Below are positions 1-7,196 of a stretch of DNA of 16,474 bases, in pieces. Each line of letters opens with the position of its first letter. Position 1 is the stretch's first letter. This DNA comes from Paracoccaceae bacterium (GTDB taxonomy: Bacteria > Pseudomonadota > Alphaproteobacteria > Rhodobacterales > Rhodobacteraceae), in contig JALSHL010000178.1 of assembly GCA_026982255.1 (NCBI GenBank), positions 1-16,474 on the forward strand, given 5' to 3'. A program made the position numbers and the translations under genes. Below the pieces are notes generated by a model. The model did not search any database. It was not told the DNA's origin and saw nothing but the letters and a program-made list of their open reading frames with translations.

Positions 1-775
1 TGACATATTCGATCATGTCGCCACCGCCGATAAAGGGCCGCATCTCGGCCATGCGGTCGGGATGCACATAGATCGCGCCGGACCCAGAAGGCCCGTAAAG
101 CTTGTGGCCGGTAATCACATAGAAATCCGCGCCCAGATCGGTCACATCCACCGGCATATGCACCGTCGCCTGCGAGCCGTCCACCAGCACCGGAACCCCC
201 TTGGCGTGCGCGCCCTCGATAATGGTTTTCACATCCACCACCGTGCCCAGCACGTTCGACATATGCGTGATTGCCACCAGCCTGGTCTTCGGCGTGATCG
301 CGTCGATCACCTTCTGCGGATCAAGCGCGCCATCGTCCTCGGTATCGACCCAGTTCAGCGCCACGCCCTGCCGTTCGCGCAGGAAATGCCACGGCACGAT
401 ATTGGCGTGATGCTCCATCACCGACAACAGGATCTCGTCCCCCGCCTGCAACCGCGGCGCGGCCCAGGCATAGGAGACCAGATTGATCCCCTCGGTCGCC
501 CCCGAGGTAAACAGGATATCGTTCTCGTTCGCCGCGCCCAGAAACCGCTGCACGACACCGCGCACCGCCTCGTAATGGTCGGTCGCCAGATTGGACAGGT
601 AATGCAGCCCGCGATGCACATTGGCATATTCGTGGGAATAGGCCCGCGTGATGGTGTCGATCACCACTTGCGGTTTCTGTGCCGAGGCCCCGTTGTCCAG
701 ATAGACCAGCGGCTTTCCGTTCACTTCCCGCGACAGGATCGGAAAATCCTTGCGGATTTCATTCACATCATACAT
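1..775 (-). CDS. sufS: SufS cysteine desulfurase (5' part, C-terminus off left edge)
   Basis: This is the PLP-dependent cysteine desulfurase of the SUF system, which takes sulfur from L-cysteine and passes it, usually via SufE or SufU, to the SufBCD scaffold. The visible 258 codons begin MYDVNEIRKDFPILSREVNG and carry YLDNGASAQKP (residues 25-35), the SGATEGINLV cofactor loop (91-100), EHHANIVPW (121-129), VDGSQ (198-202) and THE Schiff-base lysine in ITGHKLYGPSG (Lys225). This is SufS/CsdA (group II) rather than IscS (group I). The catalytic Cys loop, expected around residue 360, lies beyond the window and cannot be checked. The start ATG (773-775) overlaps the stop of the upstream yip-D gene by 8 bases, so the two are probably translationally coupled. 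It is the last visible gene of the operon; sufE, sufA or sufT could follow on the left. Confidence 0.96.
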   Translation of the reverse strand, partial: MYDVNEIRKDFPILSREVNGKPLVYLDNGASAQKPQVVIDTITRAYSHEYANVHRGLHYLSNLATDHYEAVRGVVQRFLGAANENDILFTSGATEGINLVSYAWAAPRLQAGDEILLSVMEHHANIVPWHFLRERQGVALNWVDTEDDGALDPQKVIDAITPKTRLVAITHMSNVLGTVVDVKTIIEGAHAKGVPVLVDGSQATVHMPVDVTDLGADFYVITGHKLYGPSGSGAIYVHPDRMAEMRPFIGGGDMIEYV

Positions 776-1361
776 CGGTCGAAATCTCCATCACCGGCAG
801 GCCCAGCATGCCCACAACCACCACCGTTATAGTGCTGGCCAGCAGAATGGAAACCACCCCCAGCACCAGACCGAGGAGCAAATTGTCCCGCCCTAGCAAC
901 ATCGACCAGAAATGCGCCATCGCCCACAAGGCCCAGATCCCGACAGCCAGCGAGACCAGCATCCCGACCCCGCCCAGCAAATAGAACGCTCCGAGCATCA
1001 ACAGCGAGCCGACCGTCACCAGCAGATTGAACCAGATATAGGTTGCGGCGGCCTTCGGAAAGGGGATCATTGCCCCCATGGCCCGCCCCAGAATGACGGT
1101 AGCGAAAATTGCCAGATAGATACCGCCGAACTGCATCGCCACATCGGCCCAGACGGCATAGTCGGTCAGTTGCGCGGGCGTTGGCGAGAACGACACCAGA
1201 AACCACAGCAACCCGTAGCGGGCCACAACCGAAACCAGCGCCAGCAGCAAGGCCGCCTGCGCGATTTCCGAGGTCGAGAGTTTCACCGATGCAAGCACGC
1301 GCGCAGCCTCGCCGGGCTGCGTCACGCTCTTGCGCAGAAGGTCATAATAAGGGTTGGTCAT
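768..1361 (-). CDS. Yip1-family membrane protein (yip-D), between suf genes
   Basis: This is a 197-residue integral membrane protein. It has a short cytoplasmic N-terminus (MTNPYYDLLRKSVTQPGEAA) followed by about five hydrophobic segments, near residues 35-58, 72-92, 104-125, 129-150 and 160-185. The layout fits the bacterial Yip1 family: a soluble N-terminal helix rich in Pro/Glu/Ala, a charged FPKA loop before the third segment, then closely packed membrane helices. Yip1-type genes are known neighbours of suf genes in Rhodobacterales, but their role is not established. They may aid membrane association or regulation of the machinery; that is inference. It is the fourth of four consecutive genes of this type. 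A possible Shine-Dalgarno (AGGAAG) overlaps the stop of yip-C 16 bases upstream, and its own stop overlaps the sufS start. Family membership is moderately sure from architecture; function is unknown. Confidence 0.85.
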   Translation of the reverse strand: MTNPYYDLLRKSVTQPGEAARVLASVKLSTSEIAQAALLLALVSVVARYGLLWFLVSFSPTPAQLTDYAVWADVAMQFGGIYLAIFATVILGRAMGAMIPFPKAAATYIWFNLLVTVGSLLMLGAFYLLGGVGMLVSLAVGIWALWAMAHFWSMLLGRDNLLLGLVLGVVSILLASTITVVVVGMLGLPVMEISTDV

Positions 1362-1377
1362 AAGGCCGAGGGGCTTC

Positions 1378-2055
1378 CTAGATAACTCCGTTCGCCCGAA
1401 GATACATCGCCCACACCAGACCTACAACACAAAGCAGCGAAAGTCCGGCAAAAAGCGGGAAAACCCGTTTGAACCCGTGCGCCTCGGCCGCACCGGCCGA
1501 TACAAACCAGACAAAGGGCAACAACCCCAGCCACAGCGGCGCCAGCGCCACGGTTTCGTTGCGGAACAGCGGGATCACATCCTCAAGCGAGGACATCCCG
1601 ACCGCCAGAAATGCCGCCAACAATCCGAAAGGCGCCGCCACGAACGAGCCCCAGAAGATACCGCAGCGCGTATCCTTGAGCGTTCCCTTGCCTCCGACGG
1701 CCCGCAGGAACAAGCCGACGATCAGCGCAAATATGTATACCGAAGTGGTCCGCAGCAGCAATGCGCCCACCAGCAGCAGCGCCACATCCTTTGGCATGGC
1801 ACTGGCGACAATCGAGTCGGGGTTGACAACGGTCTTGATCGTCCAGGACAGGAAGAACATGAGGTCCGACATCAGCACGAAAAACAGCAATCGCGCCTCC
1901 GAGGGGTTCTCGTCGATCAACCGCCGTGTGGAGCCGGCCATGTCCCGCCAAGCGTCAATGATGCGGGCGAACAACCCGGTGCGGTCGTCACGGAAAACAC
2001 CGGAACCGGCCCGAAAGCGATGCAGTTCGTTTTCCTCGTCATAAATTTCTGTCAT
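1378..2055 (-). CDS. Yip1-family membrane protein (yip-C), paralogue of yip-B
   Basis: This 225-residue membrane protein has a long hydrophilic N-terminus (about residues 1-52) and five hydrophobic segments near 56-74, 90-118, 132-154, 168-188 and 198-218. Start choice: an upstream in-frame ATG at 2082 exists, but the ATG at 2055 is preceded by AAGGAG seven bases away and gives MTEIYDEENELHRF. It is clearly paralogous to its neighbour yip-B. ENPSEARLLFFVLMSD in one matches EQPSEARLLSFVLLSD in the other, RTTSVYIFAL matches RTTLVYALAL, and FWGSFVAAPFG matches LWGSLVAAPIG. It lies 16 bases before yip-D. Its 154-base leader (2056-2209) carries a 16-base palindrome close to the ribosome binding site. 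Function is unknown; the context (sufD upstream, sufS downstream) implies some tie to Fe-S assembly or co-regulation with it. Confidence 0.85.
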   Translation of the reverse strand: MTEIYDEENELHRFRAGSGVFRDDRTGLFARIIDAWRDMAGSTRRLIDENPSEARLLFFVLMSDLMFFLSWTIKTVVNPDSIVASAMPKDVALLLVGALLLRTTSVYIFALIVGLFLRAVGGKGTLKDTRCGIFWGSFVAAPFGLLAAFLAVGMSSLEDVIPLFRNETVALAPLWLGLLPFVWFVSAGAAEAHGFKRVFPLFAGLSLLCVVGLVWAMYLRANGVI

Positions 2056-2067
2056 AATCCACTCCTT

Positions 2068-2092
2068 GGATGCAAATAGCATCCGGATGCTA
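2068..2092 (-). promoter_or_regulatory. Palindromic leader element upstream of yip-C
   Basis: TAGCATCCGGATGCTA at 2077-2092 is a perfect 16-base palindrome. A further copy of the half site GGATGC at 2068-2073 can pair with GCATCC at 2079-2084, making a small hairpin immediately upstream of the AAGGAG ribosome binding site of yip-C. Read as DNA it could be an operator; read as RNA it offers two mutually exclusive pairings next to the translation start. No family is recognised. Confidence 0.45.
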
Positions 2093-2155
2093 CAAACGGG
2101 TCGATCAAGGCAACGGGATCAAAGCGACCACCTAAACTTGTATTCAATAGGCCAG

Positions 2156-2183
2156 CCTATACCACATCTTGCCTTTCAATCAA
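2156..2183 (-). promoter_or_regulatory. Possible internal promoter upstream of yip-C
   Basis: On the minus strand TTGATT (2178-2183) and TATAGG (2156-2161) are separated by 16 bases, in the 154-base gap between yip-B and yip-C. This resembles a sigma-70 type -35/-10 pair (5 of 6 and 4 of 6 matches). It could make yip-C, yip-D and sufS partly independent of the main operon promoter. It is a weak call made from consensus only. Confidence 0.25.
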
Positions 2184-2209
2184 ACCCCTGCGATAGATAC
2201 CCAGCCCGT

Positions 2210-2872
2210 TCAGGCTGCCAGCACTCGTAACATCAGGGCCAGCGCAACAGCGCCCAGACCCAGCACAACAAAAATGCGGAACGATTTGTCGCTCCGGTTC
2301 GCCGCCGCCGCCCCTTTGGCAACAAACCACAGGAACGGAACCGCGCCGATCCAGACCGGCAATACCTGCAGCGCGTCATATCCTGCCCCCGAACTGTCCG
2401 CGGACAGGGCGGTGATCCCGAGCACAGCCATGGCCACGACAAAGCCGATCGGCGCCGCGACCAGACTGCCCCACAAGACACCCGTGCGGGTTTCCCGGAT
2501 CGTGCCGCCAAAACCGGCAAAGCGCATGCCAACAGCGACCGCAAGCGCCAGCGCATATACCAGCGTCGTGCGGAAAATCAGTGCGATAACAAGAAACAGC
2601 GCCAGATCGCTGCCAATCAGGACGGACACCGTGGGTGAAGGTGCAACCAGCGCCTCGATGGACCACGCCAGCGCGAAAAACACGTCGGACAGCAGAACAA
2701 AGGACAACAGGCGTGCTTCGGAAGGCTGCTCGGACAGCAGCAGGGCCACCTGCCCCGGCATATCGGTCACAGAGCGGAAAATCCGCCGGATCATACCGCC
2801 GCCGACACCGGCAGAGGTGCGATGGGAATACTCCCTGCCCACACCCGTTGCACCCATTTCCGCGTTAGCCAT
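2210..2872 (-). CDS. Yip1-family membrane protein (yip-B), paralogue of yip-C
   Basis: This is a 220-residue membrane protein with a hydrophilic N-terminus (residues 1-53, including SEQPSEARLL at 47-56) and five hydrophobic segments near 54-76, 88-116, 130-155, 168-188 and 197-217. The ATG at 2872 (MANAEMGATG) is preferred to an in-frame ATG at 2911, because a GGTGG/GGTGGA ribosome-binding-like stretch lies just upstream of 2872 and none lies before 2911. The sequence is a tandem paralogue of yip-C across its full length, with the best-kept blocks around the first transmembrane segment, the RTT turn and the WGS-VAAP segment. The 154-base gap after it is larger than elsewhere in the operon. 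Yip1-like by architecture; function unknown. Confidence 0.83.
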   Translation of the reverse strand: MANAEMGATGVGREYSHRTSAGVGGGMIRRIFRSVTDMPGQVALLLSEQPSEARLLSFVLLSDVFFALAWSIEALVAPSPTVSVLIGSDLALFLVIALIFRTTLVYALALAVAVGMRFAGFGGTIRETRTGVLWGSLVAAPIGFVVAMAVLGITALSADSSGAGYDALQVLPVWIGAVPFLWFVAKGAAAANRSDKSFRIFVVLGLGAVALALMLRVLAA

Positions 2873-2920
2873 AGTTCCACCCACCAGATAAATTTCGGAT
2901 AGGTTGAACATGATTCACAA

Positions 2921-2951
2921 ATTGGGCGGAATTGGGGCGGAATTGGGGCCA
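2921..2951. repeat. Short tandem repeat in the yip-A/yip-B gap
   Basis: Almost three imperfect copies of a 10-11 base unit (ATTGGGGCGGA) run through the 87-base gap between yip-A and yip-B. It is probably slippage-derived. It lies just upstream of the alternative, less favoured ATG of yip-B. No role can be assigned. Confidence 0.5.
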
Positions 2952-2959
2952 TTCTGGCG

Positions 2960-3550
2960 CTACAGCAGGCTAATCCCGAACAACAACGCGTATATCGTTG
3001 ACAATGCTACAATAATCCCGAGGGCAACCCTGAAGGTGCTGTCAAACCCTTCGGCCTCGGCCAGCATGGAGGCCCATATCCAGATGATCATGACCAGCAG
3101 CCAGAGGTTGAGCATGCCTGCCAGAACCGGCGCTGCCGCGCCGCCGATCTGATGTACGACACTGGCCAGCAGAGCCTTGACAATCAACACCGGCGACAGC
3201 ACCGCAAGAGCCCAGAACAGTGCCTGGCGGGCCTTGAAATACGGTCCTTCGGCCCCGAAACGCTTGGAGATGAAATGGCTCAAAGCCGCAATACCGTAAA
3301 GCACAAGCGGCAGGAAAAACATCACCACGAAAAACCACATGATGACCCCGCCCGCGAGGCTCTGCTCGGGGTTGTCGCGCAAATCGGTGGCGAACAGCGT
3401 CGGAAGGAAGCTCAGAAACACCACGAAGCTGCCGAACGCCACCAGCGCCAGCAGGTTTTCCTCACCGGTATTGCGCGCCATCGCCTGGCGCATAGAGGCC
3501 CGGAAGTCTCCGTATGCGCTGACGATATGCGCTACAAATCCACCGTCCAT
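2960..3550 (-). CDS. Yip1-family membrane protein (yip-A), directly after sufD
   Basis: This is a 196-residue membrane protein. A short N-terminal helix (to about residue 33) is followed by hydrophobic segments near 34-53, 66-90, 108-130, 138-162 and 174-195. The start ATG (3548-3550) abuts the sufD TAG stop with no intervening base, so translation is probably coupled to sufD. The layout matches yip-B, yip-C and yip-D: an acidic stretch before the first membrane helix, an FKAR motif before the third, and AEAEGFDSTFR before the last, which resembles AEAHGFKRVF in yip-C. Direct identity to the other three is low, so this is an older duplicate or a distinct Yip1 subfamily. Function is unknown; position suggests a membrane partner of SUF, which is inference. 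Confidence 0.83.
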   Translation of the reverse strand: MDGGFVAHIVSAYGDFRASMRQAMARNTGEENLLALVAFGSFVVFLSFLPTLFATDLRDNPEQSLAGGVIMWFFVVMFFLPLVLYGIAALSHFISKRFGAEGPYFKARQALFWALAVLSPVLIVKALLASVVHQIGGAAAPVLAGMLNLWLLVMIIWIWASMLAEAEGFDSTFRVALGIIVALSTIYALLFGISLL

Positions 3551-4846
3551 CTACTGTCCCCGATGTCGTTCCATCCAGTCTTTCATGCGCCCGCGCAGGT
3601 CCTCGGCAATGCTTTCATCCTCGATCTCCTGAATGGCGTCATCCAGAAACGCGAGGATCAGCATGTCTTGCGCCTCGATCTCCGGCACGCCGCGCGACAC
3701 CAGATAGAACATTGCCGTTTCATCCAGACCGCCACAGGTGGACCCGTGCGAGCAGGCCACATCGTCGGCATAAATCTCCAGTTCCGGCTTGGCAAGGAAG
3801 TTGCAGTCGTCATCGAGCAACAAACCGTGAGAAACCTGATACCCGTCGGTCTTCTGGGCATCCTCTTTCACAAGGATCTTGCCCTGGAACACACCGGTCG
3901 CGCCGTTGCGCAACACCTTCTTGAACACCTGACGGCTCTCGCAGTTGAGCGCATCATGGGTCACGAAAACCGTATCGTCCTGATGGTAGTCGCCCCCGTC
4001 GCCGGCCGAGGCTCCCGCCACCGTGGCATGGGCGTCGTCGCCGTTGAAGCTGATCACACATTCATTGCGCGTCAGCTGTCCGTTGACAGTCAGCGTGAAG
4101 CTCTTGAAGCTGCTCTCGCGCCCCAGCCGTGCAAACAGATGCGTCGCCGCCATACGTTTGTGGTCCCGTCCCTGTGCCCGCACATGGTGGAACGAGGCCC
4201 CGTCGGCCACATCGACCTCCAGCACATGGTTGAACCGCGCCGCGGCCGGACCGTTTTCCAGAATGGTGATGTCGGCGCCTTCGTCCAGCTTCACCACATG
4301 ATGCACAACCGCATCCGCATCCTCGGCGTCGCGCACATAGCGGATGCAAACCGGCTTCGATACCTTGCCGGTCACATGGAACAGAAACCCTTCGGTCGCC
4401 ACAGCGGTATTCAGCGCCGCCAACGGCCGCGGCACCGGATTCTGCCCGTCCGCCTCCAGCACACCGTAGACATCCTTGGCCCAGTGGATATCCTTGGCCG
4501 TGGCCTCGGACAGATGCTCGATCCGCACGCCTTCCAGCGCCAGATCACCGGAAAGTTCGGGAATGAACACCCCGTCCACAAACACCAGCAGCAGCTTGTC
4601 GGTCGCCTCGAACACCGGCGCCTCGTCCGTGTCCAGCAACCCCGCAGGCGCCACTTCGCCCGCCGTCAACAACGACGGGTTGGTGAATTTCCAGTATTCG
4701 TCACGGCGCCCGGGCGCCCCTTCGGCACGGAAGCGCGCCAAGGCCGCCTTGCGCGCCGTATCGGCCCATTGCCCCTGCTCCAGCGGCGCAGGGTATGCCG
4801 CCAGCAGCACCTCTGCCGCGTCCGATTTCGGTTGCGTCAACGCCAT
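3551..4846 (-). CDS. sufD: SufD, Fe-S assembly scaffold subunit
   Basis: SufD pairs with SufB and the SufC ATPase in the cytoplasmic SufBC2D complex on which nascent Fe-S clusters are built. The 431-residue product begins MALTQPKSDAAEVLLAAYP and shows the SufD features: an N-terminal helical region with RRDEYWKFTNPS (47-58), the right-handed beta-helix core, and the C-terminal ADDVACSHGSTCGGLDE block. His367 in CSHGS aligns with the cluster-assembly histidine of E. coli SufD. The length is typical. The start ATG overlaps the sufC stop by one base (TAATG), which fixes the start; the same frame is open upstream to 5098 but that stretch is a shadow of sufC. The stop abuts yip-A. Confidence 0.95.
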   Translation of the reverse strand: MALTQPKSDAAEVLLAAYPAPLEQGQWADTARKAALARFRAEGAPGRRDEYWKFTNPSLLTAGEVAPAGLLDTDEAPVFEATDKLLLVFVDGVFIPELSGDLALEGVRIEHLSEATAKDIHWAKDVYGVLEADGQNPVPRPLAALNTAVATEGFLFHVTGKVSKPVCIRYVRDAEDADAVVHHVVKLDEGADITILENGPAAARFNHVLEVDVADGASFHHVRAQGRDHKRMAATHLFARLGRESSFKSFTLTVNGQLTRNECVISFNGDDAHATVAGASAGDGGDYHQDDTVFVTHDALNCESRQVFKKVLRNGATGVFQGKILVKEDAQKTDGYQVSHGLLLDDDCNFLAKPELEIYADDVACSHGSTCGGLDETAMFYLVSRGVPEIEAQDMLILAFLDDAIQEIEDESIAEDLRGRMKDWMERHRGQ

Positions 4847-5601
4847 TACGCCACCTCGTTCAGCAGATCGGCATAGCCGTTGTGTTCCACTTCCAGCGCC
4901 AGCTCCGGCCCGCCGGTCTTGATGATACGCCCGTCGGCCATGATATGCACCACGTCCGGTTTGATATGGTCCAGCAGCCGCTGGTAATGCGTGATCACGA
5001 GGAACGAGCGCTTGCCGTCCCGCAGGGCATTCACGCCCTCGGACACCAGTTTCATCGCATCCACGTCGAGGCCGGAATCCGTCTCGTCCAGAATGCACAT
5101 TTTCGGCTCCAGCATCGCCATCTGCAAAATCTCGTTACGCTTCTTCTCGCCGCCCGAGAAACCGACATTCACCGGCCGCTTCAGCATATCCGCGTCGATC
5201 TTCAACGATTTTGCCTTCTCGCGCACCAGCTTCAGGAATTCGGCCGCGTTAAGCTCCTCCTCACCGCGTGCCTTGCGCTGTGCGTTTACCGCCGTGCGCA
5301 GGAAGGTCATGTTGCCGACCCCCGGAATCTCCACCGGATACTGGAAGGCCAGAAACAGCCCCGCCGCGGCCCGTTCCGCCGGATCCAGCTCCAGCAGGTT
5401 GACGCCATCGAGCAGCACCTCGCCCTCGTCCACCACATAGCCGGGTTTCCCCGAGGCCACATAGGACATGGTCGATTTGCCCGAGCCGTTCGGCCCCATA
5501 ATCGCATGCACCTCGCCATCGCCGATGGTCAGGTCCATCCCCTTGAGGATCTGCTTGTCTTCGTCGGCCAGCGAGGCCTTGAGGTTCTTGATTTCAAACA
5601 T
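4846..5601 (-). CDS. sufC: SufC, ATPase subunit of the SUF scaffold
   Basis: SufC is the ABC-type soluble ATPase that drives conformational change in SufBC2D. The 251-residue protein begins MFEIKNLKASLADEDKQILK. It has every ATPase element in order: Walker A GPNGSGKST (36-44), the Q-loop in LAFQYPVEIPG (Gln87), the signature FSGGEKKR (148-155), Walker B MCILDETDSGLD (168-179) and the switch histidine in ITHYQRLL (His205). The FSGGEKKRNEI signature and ETDSGLD are typical of SufC rather than transporter ATPases. The ATG at 5601 is preceded by AAGGA nine bases upstream; the frame remains open upstream, but no homologous sequence lies there. It follows sufB after a 59-base gap and overlaps sufD by one base. 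Confidence 0.97.
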   Translation of the reverse strand: MFEIKNLKASLADEDKQILKGMDLTIGDGEVHAIMGPNGSGKSTMSYVASGKPGYVVDEGEVLLDGVNLLELDPAERAAAGLFLAFQYPVEIPGVGNMTFLRTAVNAQRKARGEEELNAAEFLKLVREKAKSLKIDADMLKRPVNVGFSGGEKKRNEILQMAMLEPKMCILDETDSGLDVDAMKLVSEGVNALRDGKRSFLVITHYQRLLDHIKPDVVHIMADGRIIKTGGPELALEVEHNGYADLLNEVA

Positions 5602-5660
5602 GTTGGTTTTTTCCTTGTATCTGCGGCACGAAGGCCGGCTGAATTCCGTTTTTCGCGGGC

Positions 5661-7181
5661 CTAACCCACCGACCCCTCGAGGCTGATCGCCACCAGTTTC
5701 TGCGCTTCCATGGCGAATTCCATCGGCAGGGCCTGCAGCACCTCCTTGGCGAAACCGTTGACGATCAGCGCCACGGCCTCCTCCTCGTCCATGCCGCGTT
5801 GCAGGCAATAGAACATCTGTTCATCGTCTACCTTCGAGGTCGTCGCCTCGTGTTCCACGCGGCTGGAGTTGTTCTTCACCTCGATATAGGGCACCGTATG
5901 CGCGCCGCATTTGTCGCCGATCAGCAGGCTGTCGCACTGCGTGAAATTGCGCGAGTTTTTCGCCTTCGGGTGCATGGTCACCAGCCCGCGGTAGGTATTC
6001 TGCGCCCGTCCGGCGGAAATCCCCTTGGACACGATGCGCGACTTGGTGTTCTTGCCCAGATGGATCATCTTGGTGCCCGTATCGGCCTGCTGGTAGTTGT
6101 TGGTGATCGCGATGGAGTAGAACTCCCCTTGCGAGTCATCGCCGCGCAGGATGCAGGACGGATATTTCCATGTGACGGCCGAGCCGGTTTCCACCTGCGT
6201 CCACATCACCTTGGCCCGGTCGCCGCGGCAATCGGCGCGTTTGGTGACGAAATTGTAGATCCCGCCCTTGCCTTCCTCGTCACCCGGATACCAGTTCTGC
6301 ACGGTGGAGTATTTCACATCCGCGTCTTCCATGATCACGATCTCGACCACCGCCGCGTGCAGCTGCGCAATATCGCGTTTCGGCGCGGTGCAGCCCTCCA
6401 GATAGGACACCTGCGAACCCTTGTCGGCGACGATCAGCGTGCGCTCGAACTGCCCCGTGTTTTCGGCGTTGATACGGAAATAGGTGGACAGTTCCATCGG
6501 GCATTTGACGCCCTCGGGGATGTAAACGAACGAGCCGTCCGAAAACACCGCCGAATTCAGCGTGGCATAGTAGTTATCCGAAACCGGTACCACGGAACCG
6601 AGGTATTTTCTCACCAGATCGGGATATTCCTGCACCGCCTCGGAAATCGACATGAAAATCACGCCGGCCTTGGCCAGTTCCTCCTTGAAGGTCGTGCCGA
6701 CGGAAACGGAGTCGAACACCGCGTCCACGGCGACCTTGCGCCCTTCGGCGGGGATATCCTCGGCCCCTTCGACACCGGCAAGGATCATCTGTTCCCTGAG
6801 CGGAATGCCGAGCTTCTGATAGGTTTCCAGCAATTTCGGATCGACCTCGTCCAGCGACTTCGGCTTTTCCATCATCGATTTCGGACGGGCGTAGTAATAC
6901 TGGTCCTGAAAATCGATCTCGGGATAATCCACCATCGCCCAGTCCGGCTCTTCCAGTTGCACCCAGCGGCGATAGGCGGCCAGACGCCATTCCAGCAGCC
7001 ACTCCGGCTCGTTGTTTTTTTCCGAGATCAGCCGCACGATATCCTCGTTCAGCCCCTTGGGCGCGTATTCCATCTCGATATCGGTCTCGAACCCGTATTT
7101 GTATTTCTCGCCTACGGTTTTGACGGCATCGACAGTTTCCTGCTCGATCCCTTCCTTGGCAACGTCTTCGGTAACAGCCAT
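5661..7181 (-). CDS. sufB: SufB, Fe-S assembly scaffold subunit
   Basis: SufB is the core scaffold that accepts sulfur from SufS and builds the cluster with SufD and SufC. The 506-residue product is of normal length for the family. Diagnostic blocks are KYKYGFETDIEMEYAPKGL (26-44, near N-terminal), FKEELAKAGVIFMSISEA (165-182), VPVSDNYYATLNSAVFSDG (198-216), SYLEGCTAP (259-267), NFVTKRADCRG (310-320), GISAGRAQNTYRGLV (387-401) and QCDSLLIGDKCGAHTVPY (415-432). Cys425 in GDKCGAHT matches the catalytic cysteine of E. coli SufB, followed by the conserved EHEATTSK (443-450). The ATG at 7181 has GAGAGG about ten bases upstream and lies 15 bases after the stop of the cysteine desulfurase gene. It has no unusual features. 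Confidence 0.97.
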   Translation of the reverse strand: MAVTEDVAKEGIEQETVDAVKTVGEKYKYGFETDIEMEYAPKGLNEDIVRLISEKNNEPEWLLEWRLAAYRRWVQLEEPDWAMVDYPEIDFQDQYYYARPKSMMEKPKSLDEVDPKLLETYQKLGIPLREQMILAGVEGAEDIPAEGRKVAVDAVFDSVSVGTTFKEELAKAGVIFMSISEAVQEYPDLVRKYLGSVVPVSDNYYATLNSAVFSDGSFVYIPEGVKCPMELSTYFRINAENTGQFERTLIVADKGSQVSYLEGCTAPKRDIAQLHAAVVEIVIMEDADVKYSTVQNWYPGDEEGKGGIYNFVTKRADCRGDRAKVMWTQVETGSAVTWKYPSCILRGDDSQGEFYSIAITNNYQQADTGTKMIHLGKNTKSRIVSKGISAGRAQNTYRGLVTMHPKAKNSRNFTQCDSLLIGDKCGAHTVPYIEVKNNSSRVEHEATTSKVDDEQMFYCLQRGMDEEEAVALIVNGFAKEVLQALPMEFAMEAQKLVAISLEGSVG

Positions 7182-7196
7182 TGTGGTAATCCTCTC

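Noticed and set aside
62..832. Long plus-strand frame rich in His/Arg opposite sufS
   Set aside because: It is antisense to a clear SufS sequence and its composition is that of a GC-rich shadow frame.
3152..4876. 574-codon plus-strand frame opposite sufD
   Set aside because: No ribosome site and no recognisable protein motif; sufD on the other strand is unmistakable.
4847..5098. Upstream extension of the sufD frame
   Set aside because: It lies entirely in sufC in another frame, and sufD homology begins at MALTQ (4846) with a one-base stop/start overlap.
5602..5808. Upstream extension of the sufC frame into sufB
   Set aside because: The extra residues do not resemble SufC, and AAGGA precedes the ATG at 5601.
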